19,403 nt of DNA. It comes from RGIG8748 sp045646525. Lineage in GTDB: Bacteria; Bacillota; Clostridia; UMGS1810. The notes beneath the pieces are model-generated. The model was not told the origin of the DNA, ran no database searches, and saw only the letters and a program-made list of their open reading frames with translations. Of the stretch, positions 13,112 to 19,298 are shown in pieces. A program made the translations under genes and the position numbers. Each line of letters opens with the position of its first letter. Positions within the stretch are counted from its first letter, which is position 1. The stretch lies in NCBI GenBank assembly GCA_045646525.1, contig JAZRKX010000055.1:1-19403 (forward strand), in the 5' to 3' direction.

Positions 13112-13713
13112 GAGTAATTTCAAAGTTTTTTCATAATTTTTTTAAAAATGCAGATTTTGCCGTCTTTTATGCGAAATTATGCACCAAATTGTCCCCCACA
13201 CCCTTAAAACCCAGTGTTTGAGCGACTTTGCGGGGGTATATTCAAAAAAGTTCAGCTTTTTTGGACAAGATTTTTTCGCGGATTTTTGATAAAAATTTAC
13301 CAAAAAAGTTATTACAAAATTGTTAAATAAAATATTATGTAACCCCATAATTTTTTTAAAACTTTTTGCAGATTTTTGAAATTTTTTTTGTTTTTGCTTA
13401 AGTAAGATTTGTGGATAACAATGTGGATATGTGGATTAAACCCACATAAAACCTACCTTTGGTGAGTTTTGAATTTTCAAAATTTTTTTGCACAGATATG
13501 TTGTCAGGCAAAAAAAAATAACAAAAATAATTTAATTTTTTATGAGATTTTTTTCTTGACAAAGGAAATTAAAAAAGAAAAAACGCACCTGCAAATTTTT
13601 AAAAATTATACATTATGTAAACCTCGGGGTTTTTGATAATTTTTCTTTTTTAGCAAAATTTCCGTTAAAGTTTAGAGGAAGTAAACATATAATTATACAA
13701 AGGAGTTGTTTCA
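13112..13713. other. 600-bp AT-rich intergenic region with DnaA-box-like cluster
   Basis: No supportable gene: the only ORF, on minus at 13142-13348, lacks a ribosome site and has a random-looking composition. From about 13290 the DNA is extremely rich in A and T runs. Three direct repeats occur: TGTGGATAA (13410-13418, exact complement of TTATCCACA), TGTGGATAT (13422-13430) and TGTGGATTA (13430-13438). A GC-richer island (about 13150-13240) with CCCCC/GGGGG and ACAC/GTGT pairing lies to the left. The region separates the divergent ctsR operon and M14 peptidase gene. Confidence 0.6.
13688..13693 (+). promoter_or_regulatory. -10 box of the M14 peptidase gene
   Basis: TATAAT at 13688-13693. 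The hexamer 17 bp upstream is TTAAAG (13665-13670), a weak -35. The next good ribosome site, AAAGGAG, lies about 5 nt after the box, so the leader would be very short. Confidence 0.4.
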
Positions 13714-14988
13714 ATGAGAATATTAAGACTTGGAGACAGCGGTACGGATGTGCAGTATCTTTCTCTTGCTCTCGACCGCGCAGGATATTCCACTGGCGGA
13801 ATCAAGAATACATTTGACCAGAATGTGCACGATGCTCTTGTAGCCTTTCAAAAGAGTGTGGGCATAGCCGCAGACGGTGTTGCGGGTGAGGTGACATACG
13901 AAAATCTCCTGCCCTATTTAAGAGGCTATACCACCGTAATTCTTACCGAGGGCGACACTCCCGAAACCCTTGCCGAGGACTTTGGCACTACTGCCGAAGC
14001 CATACGAAGAGCAAATCCCATGCTATCACAGTATTTGCCATATGCCACGGTGGTTGTGCCATACGGATTTGATGTAGTACCTACCGATGTGGACTATTCA
14101 TATGAGCTTGTAAGCTACATAACAGACGGTCTTATAGCGCGCTATCCGTTTGTATCGCGCGAGAGTGCGGGCACCTCCGTAATGGAAAGAGAGCTTTGGT
14201 ATCTTACCATAGGTACAGGAAGCAAAAATGTGTTTGTAAACGCTTCCCACCATGCGAACGAATGGATTACAACACCTGTTGTATTAAAGTTCACCGAGGA
14301 CTACCTTAAGGCGATTTCCGACGCCTCCAACATAGGCGATGAAAGCGCACAAAACTTATATGCTACAAAAAAACTCTTTGTAATGCCGCTTGTAAATCCC
14401 GACGGCGTAGATCTTGTAACAGGTGCCATAAGCGAGGATTCAACCTACTACAACAGAGCACGGCAGATATCGGAGAGTTATCCCGACATTCCGTTTCCGA
14501 ACGGCTGGAAAGCCAACATTGCAGGTACAGACTTAAATCTTAACTACCCTGCCTCATGGGATACCGCCAAGGAGATAAAGTATGCACAGGGCTTTACCTC
14601 TCCTGCCCCCAGAGATTTTGTGGGTGCGGCGCCCCTGTCGGCAATAGAAAGCCGAAATGTGTATAACTTAAGCCTTGCCAACGACTTTGCCCTTACGGTA
14701 TCCATGCACACACAGGGCGATACTATATACTGGAAATATCAGGACTTTCTCCCGCCCCGAAGCGAAGAAATAGCCGATGAGCTTGCACGGGTAAGCGGCT
14801 ATACCAAGGCAATTACCCCCTATGCATCGGGTTTTGCGGGCTACAAGGACTGGTACATATCATATTACAACCGCCCCGGCTATACAGTAGAAATCGGCAG
14901 GGGCTTAAATCCCCTGCCGATATCGGACTTTGATAGTATTTATCCTGCAAATCTGCGTCTTCTTTCGAAAGCGCTCGCTTTAGCGTAA
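13714..14988 (+). CDS. M14 zinc carboxypeptidase with PG-binding and LysM-like domains (424 aa)
   Basis: Probable gamma-D-glutamyl-L-diamino acid endopeptidase that cleaves peptidoglycan stem peptides. Domains are a PG_binding_1 repeat at 1-67 (LRLGDSGTDVQYLSLAL onwards), a LysM-like segment at about 73-118, and an M14 catalytic domain at about 125-424. Zinc and catalytic residues are visible: HANE (His180, Glu183), NPDG (228-231), SMHTQ (His332) and VEIG (Glu393 as general base). There is no signal peptide, as in some spore-associated or murein-recycling members, so it may act in a forespore/mother cell or by lysis. The ribosome site is AAAGGAG. The 3' end overlaps prmC tail to tail by 9 bp. 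A perfect hairpin lies within the codons for the catalytic-Glu region. Confidence 0.9.
   Translation: MRILRLGDSGTDVQYLSLALDRAGYSTGGIKNTFDQNVHDALVAFQKSVGIAADGVAGEVTYENLLPYLRGYTTVILTEGDTPETLAEDFGTTAEAIRRANPMLSQYLPYATVVVPYGFDVVPTDVDYSYELVSYITDGLIARYPFVSRESAGTSVMERELWYLTIGTGSKNVFVNASHHANEWITTPVVLKFTEDYLKAISDASNIGDESAQNLYATKKLFVMPLVNPDGVDLVTGAISEDSTYYNRARQISESYPDIPFPNGWKANIAGTDLNLNYPASWDTAKEIKYAQGFTSPAPRDFVGAAPLSAIESRNVYNLSLANDFALTVSMHTQGDTIYWKYQDFLPPRSEEIADELARVSGYTKAITPYASGFAGYKDWYISYYNRPGYTVEIGRGLNPLPISDFDSIYPANLRLLSKALALA
14893..14921. repeat. Perfect 11-bp hairpin inside the M14 coding sequence
   Basis: ATCGGCAGGGG (14893-14903) and CCCCTGCCGAT (14911-14921) with a 7-nt loop, about 65 nt before the stop. 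It spans the codons for the IGRGLNPLPI stretch after catalytic Glu393. There is no T-run on either strand. A role in blocking antisense read-through between the convergent genes, or in mRNA 3' stability, is conceivable. Confidence 0.6.
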
Positions 14989-15807
14989 AAACCCGTACAC
15001 TACCCTCTCTATGCCCGCAAGGTCCTTTGCGGTGTCTATGTCGTAAAAATACGGCTCCATAAGCCTTACTACATCTTCAGACTGGTCATGTCCCACCTCA
15101 AAAGCAAGAAGACCGTCCTTTTTAAGCGAAGTGCGGATGTTCTCTATAATAGCACGGTAAAATACAAGACCGTCCTCACCGCCGTCTAATGCGATATGCG
15201 GCTCGTACTCCGAGACATCGGCATCAAGACCTGATATCACTTCTGTAGGTATATACGGCGGATTGGATACCACCGCATCTGCCATGGCATTGTAGGGTGT
15301 GAGAGCGTCATGCTCCTCTACCGAAATATCCACACCGTTAAGAGAAGCATTCTCCCCTGCAATTCTAAGCGCAACAGGGCTTATATCGAGTGCCGTCACC
15401 CTGCTTTTTTCAAGATACTTAGCCAAGGATACCGCAATAGCCCCCGAACCTGTGCACATATCTATAATAACGGGATTTGGAGTGTCTTTCAGCTTTTCGA
15501 TTACCGTCTCCACCAGAATTTCGGTATCGGGACGCGGTATCAGTACGCCCTTTTCCACCTTGAATTTAAGGGACATAAACTCCTTTTCGCCCGTAATGTA
15601 GCTTACAGGCTCATTTAAAGAACGCCTTTTTACAAGGTCAAAGTAGCTTTGTGCTTTGTCTGCGTCCAAAATATCCTGTCTGTGAACAGACAGATAAAGT
15701 GTGTCGCATGAGAGCACATGGCACAAAAGTACCCTTGCATCTATTGTACTGTTAAGCAAGGCGATGCCCTTTTTAAGAGCATCGCCTATTGTGTATTGAT
15801 TTACCAT
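14980..15807 (-). CDS. prmC: Release factor glutamine methyltransferase PrmC (275 aa)
   Basis: Methylates the GGQ glutamine of peptide-chain release factors RF1/RF2 using S-adenosylmethionine. An N-terminal helical domain (1-85) leads to PRPDTE (91-96). The SAM-binding motif DMCTGSG (116-122), an acidic residue at LDIS (141) and the catalytic NPPY (182-185) follow. Full length. The ATG follows AGAGGA and overlaps the stop of the DUF1385 gene by 7 bp, a coupled pair often seen in Bacillota near prfA. The 3' end overlaps the convergent M14 gene. Confidence 0.96.
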   Translation of the reverse strand: MVNQYTIGDALKKGIALLNSTIDARVLLCHVLSCDTLYLSVHRQDILDADKAQSYFDLVKRRSLNEPVSYITGEKEFMSLKFKVEKGVLIPRPDTEILVETVIEKLKDTPNPVIIDMCTGSGAIAVSLAKYLEKSRVTALDISPVALRIAGENASLNGVDISVEEHDALTPYNAMADAVVSNPPYIPTEVISGLDADVSEYEPHIALDGGEDGLVFYRAIIENIRTSLKKDGLLAFEVGHDQSEDVVRLMEPYFYDIDTAKDLAGIERVVYGFLR

Positions 15808-16748
15808 TTGTCATCCTCTTTGTTATCGGTGAGAACAGCCTTTAAGGAAGCTATGGCAACCTCAAGCTGACTGTCATCAGGCTCTCTTGTGGTTATCTTC
15901 TGAAGCCACAGACCGGGCTTTGTAAGAACTGCTACAGCCTTTAATCTGCTTCTTCCGGCAAGCTTTATCATCTCGTAGGATATACCTGCCACTACAGGCA
16001 TAAGCGCAAGACGCATAAGCATGTTCTGCCACATTGCACCCCAACGCAAAAACGAGAATATAACGATACTCACTACCATAACTATAAGAAGAAAGCTTGT
16101 ACCGCATCTGGGGTGAAGTCTGGAGTGTTTCCTTGCGTTTTCTACAGTAAGCTCCTCCCCGCTTTCGTATGTGGCTATGGTCTTATGCTCTGCACCGTGG
16201 TATTCAAATACCCTTTTTATATCCTTCATCCTCGATACAAGTATAAGGTATGAGAGGAATATGAGCATACGGATTACACCTTCGGAAAGGTTCAATATTA
16301 TTTTGTTATCTGTAAATATATCCGCTACGCTTGCAAGCGCGTTGGGCAGAAGCATAAAAAGACCTATGCTGAATATCACGGAAACAAATACCGCAAAATA
16401 GATTGCTATATCCTTTACCTTATCGCCAAGCTTGTCCTCGAGCCATTTTTCCACCTTTGAGGGCTTGTAATCCTCTTCTTCCTCCAAATCCATCTGGTCG
16501 GCAGAGAACATAAGGCACTTCATACCCGTAACAAGCGAATCCACAAAGGAAAATATACCTCTTACTATCGGTATCTTATTTAGTTTATACTTGGTAACAA
16601 AGCTCCCTACAGGCTTTTTGTCTATGACAATACTGCCGTCGGATTTGCGCACGACAGTCGCGGTCTCCTTGGGGCCTCGCATCATAACGCCCTCTATAAC
16701 CGCCTGTCCGCCTATTGAAGTTATATGACATGATTTTTGTTTATTCAT
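15801..16748 (-). CDS. DUF1385 membrane protein, YqhQ-like (315 aa)
   Basis: Conserved Bacillota membrane protein of unknown function, typically next to prmC/prfA/rpmE. It opens with the family motif GGQAVIEGVMMRGP (13-26). About four hydrophobic segments follow, and the central signature EYHGAEHKTI and RLHPRCGTSFL lies between them. An acidic stretch (DLEEEEDYKPS) lies before the first membrane segment. The start at 16748 (MNKQKSCHIT) follows AGGTAGG by 4-6 nt; an in-frame ATG at 16781 falls within the -10 region of the promoter at 16773-16801 and was rejected. Co-transcribed with prmC. Confidence 0.92.
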   Translation of the reverse strand: MNKQKSCHITSIGGQAVIEGVMMRGPKETATVVRKSDGSIVIDKKPVGSFVTKYKLNKIPIVRGIFSFVDSLVTGMKCLMFSADQMDLEEEEDYKPSKVEKWLEDKLGDKVKDIAIYFAVFVSVIFSIGLFMLLPNALASVADIFTDNKIILNLSEGVIRMLIFLSYLILVSRMKDIKRVFEYHGAEHKTIATYESGEELTVENARKHSRLHPRCGTSFLLIVMVVSIVIFSFLRWGAMWQNMLMRLALMPVVAGISYEMIKLAGRSRLKAVAVLTKPGLWLQKITTREPDDSQLEVAIASLKAVLTDNKEDDKW

Positions 16749-16772
16749 TTTACCTACCTCTATTCTGACTAT

Positions 16773-16801
16773 ATTATACATACAGTCCTGCTTTAAGTCA
16801 A
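16773..16801 (-). promoter_or_regulatory. Promoter of the DUF1385-prmC operon
   Basis: Minus strand: TTGACT (16801-16796), 17-bp spacer, TATAAT (16778-16773). It fills the gap after the TPM gene, so DUF1385-prmC need not rely on read-through. Confidence 0.85.
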
Positions 16802-16807
16802 TGAAAA

Positions 16808-17512
16808 TTATTTCCCATGCAAGCTCTGTGCATAGCGTCTTCTGCGCTCCTGACGCTTTTTGAGAAGCCTTTGCATACGCTTCTTTCTGCGAAAGTGAAT
16901 GAGTGCATACAGAGCACCGCCCGCGGCAAGAACTGTACCCACGGTTATAAGTACGTTCTTTAAAAGCTTTCTTTCCTTTTCGGTTTTTATGATGCTCTTG
17001 TAGTCGGACATGTCCTCGGTGAGAGAAAGCTTTACGGCATACTGCTTTGCATACCAGTTTGCAAACTCATTAAAAGTTTTTATAACCGCATCATCATAGT
17101 TTCCTTTTGCAAAATCCTCTTCCATAAACTGTGAAAGACAGCTCTGGGCATAGCTTTCGGTAAGTGCGGCGGATATTCCGTCCGAAAGCTTAATACAGTA
17201 TTCCTTTTCCTCTTTGCAAAGAAGAATAAGTATGCTGTTGTTTCTGCCTATAGACTTAATTTCCATTTCGTCAAAGAGCTTTTCGGCATAATCGGTTACA
17301 TTAAGCTCACCTGTTTCTATCGCAGTAGCAATTATTATTCTGGCACCTGTCTTTTCGGAAAGGATTTTATTTTGTGTATATATATACCTTTCAGCCTCCT
17401 CGGAGAGCATGGAGCCTGCGTCCCATACGGACAGAAACTCTTCCTCGCGCGCAGATACGTTCACAGAGGAAACAAGAGATATTATAAGTATAAAAAGAAA
17501 TAACTTTTTCAT
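16808..17512 (-). CDS. TPM-domain (YgcG-like) membrane protein (234 aa)
   Basis: Signal peptide at about 1-21 (LFLFILIISLVSSVNVSA), then an extracytoplasmic TPM domain (about 25-150) with the family opening WDAGSMLSEEAERYI and TGARIIIATA. A membrane segment (LITVGTVLAAGGALYALI) and a very basic cytoplasmic tail (RRKKRMQRLLKKRQERRRR) follow. TPM proteins have been linked to photosystem repair in plants and to envelope functions in bacteria; the role here is unknown. The start MKKLFLF was chosen because GGTGAT lies just before it and it begins a normal signal peptide. An ATG four codons upstream (17524) has no ribosome site. Confidence 0.85.
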   Translation of the reverse strand: MKKLFLFILIISLVSSVNVSAREEEFLSVWDAGSMLSEEAERYIYTQNKILSEKTGARIIIATAIETGELNVTDYAEKLFDEMEIKSIGRNNSILILLCKEEKEYCIKLSDGISAALTESYAQSCLSQFMEEDFAKGNYDDAVIKTFNEFANWYAKQYAVKLSLTEDMSDYKSIIKTEKERKLLKNVLITVGTVLAAGGALYALIHFRRKKRMQRLLKKRQERRRRYAQSLHGK

Positions 17513-17545
17513 TGGTATCACCATTAAAATTACAACATTTATTAC

Positions 17546-17574
17546 ATTGTATCACATTACAGACGCTTTGAAAA
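17546..17574 (-). promoter_or_regulatory. Probable promoter of the TPM gene
   Basis: Minus strand: TTTTCA (17574-17569), 17-bp spacer, TACAAT (17551-17546). A second possible pair, TTGATA with TAAATT, lies about 30 bp further upstream. Confidence 0.45.
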
Positions 17575-17614
17575 GAGAAATTTACATTTTTATGGTTTTT
17601 TTATCAAGAAACAC

Positions 17615-17643
17615 TTGACAAATGCACAATTTTGAGGTAATAT
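17615..17643 (+). promoter_or_regulatory. Promoter of the tRNA-Arg/tRNA-Pro transcript
   Basis: Consensus -35 TTGACA (17615-17620), 17-bp spacer, -10 TAATAT (17638-17643). The mature tRNA-Arg starts 36 nt after the box. Confidence 0.7.
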
Positions 17644-17678
17644 ATTTAATTGTAGCAGATGTGCCAAGTGATTCATAT

Positions 17679-17755
17679 GCGCCTATAGCTCAGTAGGATA
17701 GAGCGAACGCCTCCTAAGCGTTAGGCCGGTGGTTCGAATCCACTTAGGCGCGCCA
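17679..17755 (+). tRNA. tRNA-Arg(CCU)
   Basis: 77 nt. The acceptor stem GCGCCTA/TAGGCGC is fully paired, with discriminator G and encoded CCA. The anticodon stem AACGC/GCGTT encloses CTCCTAA, anticodon CCT, reading AGG. The T-loop TTCGAAT is normal. Confidence 0.96.
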
Positions 17756-17761
17756 TATTAT

Positions 17762-17837
17762 CGGGGTGTAGCGCAGTTGGTAGCGCACCAGACTGGGGGT
17801 CTGGGGGCCGTGGGTTCAAGTCCCGTCACTCAGACCA
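17762..17837 (+). tRNA. tRNA-Pro(GGG) with acceptor-stem mismatch
   Basis: 76 nt. The anticodon stem CCAGA/TCTGG encloses CTGGGGG, anticodon GGG, reading CCC/CCU. D-arm and T-loop (TTCAAGT) are normal and CCA is encoded. The acceptor stem is CGGGGTG against CACTCAG: G2 faces A71 (17832), where CACTCCG would pair perfectly. Beyond the terminator an inverted copy of the 3' end still has the expected CACTCCGA. The gene may still work, since one mismatch is tolerable, but it may also be decaying. Confidence 0.88.
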
Positions 17838-17840
17838 ATA

Positions 17841-17872
17841 AAAAAAGATTAACGAAAGGTAATCTTTTTTTT
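17841..17872 (+). terminator. Terminator of the tRNA-Arg/Pro transcript
   Basis: AAAAAAGATTA (17841-17851) pairs with TAATCTTTTTT (17860-17870), and the T-run continues to 17872. The stem continues outward through the tRNA-Pro 3' end, which pairs with 17873-17891. Confidence 0.8.
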
Positions 17873-18068
17873 GTTGCTCGGAGTGACGGGGAATAAAATC
17901 GCGGTGTGCGAATAAAACGCACTTATCTTTCACCTTTGCACCATACAGCACAAGACCTCAGAGCATTGCTCCGTGGGCGCCCTGAGCTATGCCCAAGCAT
18001 AGCGAGGAAGTACTCGCAGGGGTATTCAAGTCCCTTTCGGAATCTTTTTTTGATTTGTATGTAATTGG
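17873..18068. other. Structured intergenic stretch without a gene
   Basis: No ORF. The first 19 nt are an inverted near-copy of the tRNA-Pro 3' end. Further hairpins follow: GTGCG/CGCAC (17906-17910 with 17918-17922), CCTC/GAGG (17956-17959 with 18004-18007) enclosing GAGC/GCTC (17961-17964 with 17968-17971), and GCTATGC/GCATAGC (17986-17992 with 17997-18003, loop CCAA). A tRNA-like TTCAAGTCCC (18025-18034) occurs near the end, followed by a T7 run at about 18045-18051. It could be a degraded tRNA/attachment region or an unrecognised RNA. Confidence 0.4.
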
Positions 18069-18569
18069 TCAACCATTTATTCTGCTCTTTTCAAACACTT
18101 TTACAAGGCACACACCCAGAACTATACCGAATGCGCCCTGAACGGCATTGGCAGGTATGTTTACGGCTGACGGTCCGAAGCCGTACAGGAAACCCTCAAA
18201 CACGAAATATCCCAAAACCATTATAACCTCTGCCAGAACACCGCCTGTAATCCGCGATACAAGGGAGCCTGCCTTTTCATTCATTGCTTTATATACAAAT
18301 AGTGCGCAAAGCGCCATAACACCCTTTATAACAAAGGTTGCGGGCACATACAGTGCATAACCCGAAAGCAAATCCGCAAGCGCCGAGCCGATAGCTGCGG
18401 CAAAGAACGCATAAAAGGGCGAAAGCACCCATCCCGAAAGAAGAACAACGCAGTCTCCGAGATTCACATAGCCTTTAAGCGGAGACGGGATTTTTATTAT
18501 CATGGTGCATGTGCATACAAGCGCCGCGATAAGTGCCGACATTACTATTTTGTGTGTACGGTTTTTCAT
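18069..18569 (-). CDS. ECF transporter S component (166 aa)
   Basis: Small integral membrane protein with about five to six hydrophobic helices, matching the substrate-binding (S) subunit of energy-coupling-factor vitamin transporters. MSALIAALVCTCTMIIKIP at the N-terminus carries the small-residue helix (ALIAAL) that docks on EcfT. GYVNLGDCVVLLSGW and GSALADLLSGYA are typical of S components for vitamins or precursors of the HmpT/ThiW-like kind. The exact vitamin cannot be told, and no riboswitch is seen in the 150-bp leader. No EcfA/EcfT genes are in the window, so it would share a general ECF module encoded elsewhere. The ribosome site is AAGGT. Confidence 0.85.
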   Translation of the reverse strand: MKNRTHKIVMSALIAALVCTCTMIIKIPSPLKGYVNLGDCVVLLSGWVLSPFYAFFAAAIGSALADLLSGYALYVPATFVIKGVMALCALFVYKAMNEKAGSLVSRITGGVLAEVIMVLGYFVFEGFLYGFGPSAVNIPANAVQGAFGIVLGVCLVKVFEKSRING

Positions 18570-18612
18570 GATAAATACCTTCTTTTGCTATAATATTTAG
18601 TAACTTATTCAT

Positions 18613-18641
18613 ATTCTATCACAAGACCAAGCAAATGACAA
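18613..18641 (-). promoter_or_regulatory. Promoter of the ECF S-component gene
   Basis: Minus strand: -35 TTGTCA (18641-18636), 17-bp spacer, -10 TAGAAT (18618-18613). Confidence 0.75.
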
Positions 18642-18663
18642 GAGAATATTTGTGTTCTTTTAA

Positions 18664-18692
18664 TTGTAATTTCTACGCATTTGTGATAGAAT
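18664..18692 (+). promoter_or_regulatory. Promoter of trmO
   Basis: Plus strand: -35 TTGTAA (18664-18669), 17-bp spacer, -10 TAGAAT (18687-18692). The leader is about 25 nt. Confidence 0.65.
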
Positions 18693-18725
18693 AATTTCAT
18701 AATCACAACGAAACGGAAGATATCT

Positions 18726-19298
18726 ATGCAAATAACCCCCATTGCAAAAATACATACCTCATTTCCCGAGAAATTCGGCATACCGCGTCAAAGCGGTCTG
18801 GTGGAAACCATGGGCAAAATAGTATTTCTCGAAGAATACAGAAATCCCGATGCGCTGAAAGGTCTCGACGGCTACTCTCACCTGTGGCTGATATGGGACT
18901 TTTCTCTCAATGAGAACAAGAAATGGTCTCCTACCGTAAGACCTCCGAGACTTGGCGGGAACAAACGTGCAGGCGTATTTGCCACGCGCTCTCCGTTCAG
19001 ACCAAATCCCCTTGGGTTATCCTGCGTTAAGATACACAGCATCGCAAAAGAAGAGGGAGTGGGCACGGTAATATATGTCCTCGGGGCAGACCTTGCCGAC
19101 GGCACACCCATATACGACATAAAGCCGTATCTGGCATACACAGACTCACATCCCGATGCCAGAGGAGGCTTTGCGGAGGAAAAGCTTAGTTACTGCCTTG
19201 AGGTTTCCCTCTCCTGCAATGCCGATGTGCCGCAAGAAAAGCTGGATTTAATAAAACAAATTGGCTCTATAATAAATGTTGGGGTGTCCAACAAATAG
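18726..19298 (+). CDS. trmO: tRNA methyltransferase TrmO, 3' end cut by an IS (190 aa)
   Basis: TrmO adds a methyl group to N6-threonylcarbamoyl-A37 in tRNA. The TsaA-like beta-barrel domain is complete: GIPRQSGLV, LWLIWDF, the signature GVFATRSPFRPNPLGLS and DGTPIYDIKPYL. The C-terminal part starts normally (VPQEKLDLIKQI) but stops matching the family at about residue 179. The last residues, GSIINVGVSNK, are encoded by the end of an insertion sequence starting at about 19263. Family members of this type run to about 220-235 residues, so some 35-50 residues are lost. The catalytic domain may still fold; activity is uncertain. The ribosome site is GGAAG. Confidence 0.85.
   Translation: MQITPIAKIHTSFPEKFGIPRQSGLVETMGKIVFLEEYRNPDALKGLDGYSHLWLIWDFSLNENKKWSPTVRPPRLGGNKRAGVFATRSPFRPNPLGLSCVKIHSIAKEEGVGTVIYVLGADLADGTPIYDIKPYLAYTDSHPDARGGFAEEKLSYCLEVSLSCNADVPQEKLDLIKQIGSIINVGVSNK

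Larger units (their letters stand above)
18612..18693. promoter_or_regulatory. 13-bp inverted repeat shared by two divergent promoters
   Basis: TATTCTATCACAA (18612-18624) and TTGTGATAGAATA (18681-18693) are perfect inverted copies, 56 bp apart. Each overlaps the -10 box of one divergent promoter: the ECF gene on minus and trmO on plus. It could be a common operator, or simply similar promoter sequence around TAGAAT. Confidence 0.6.

Noticed and set aside
13142..13348. 68-codon ORF on minus in the AT-rich gap
   Set aside because: No ribosome binding site, composition follows the surrounding AT-rich DNA, and no recognisable motif.
18570..18665. Vitamin riboswitch in front of the ECF gene
   Set aside because: The leader after the promoter is too short (about 40 nt) and shows no TPP, FMN, cobalamin or preQ1 core sequence.
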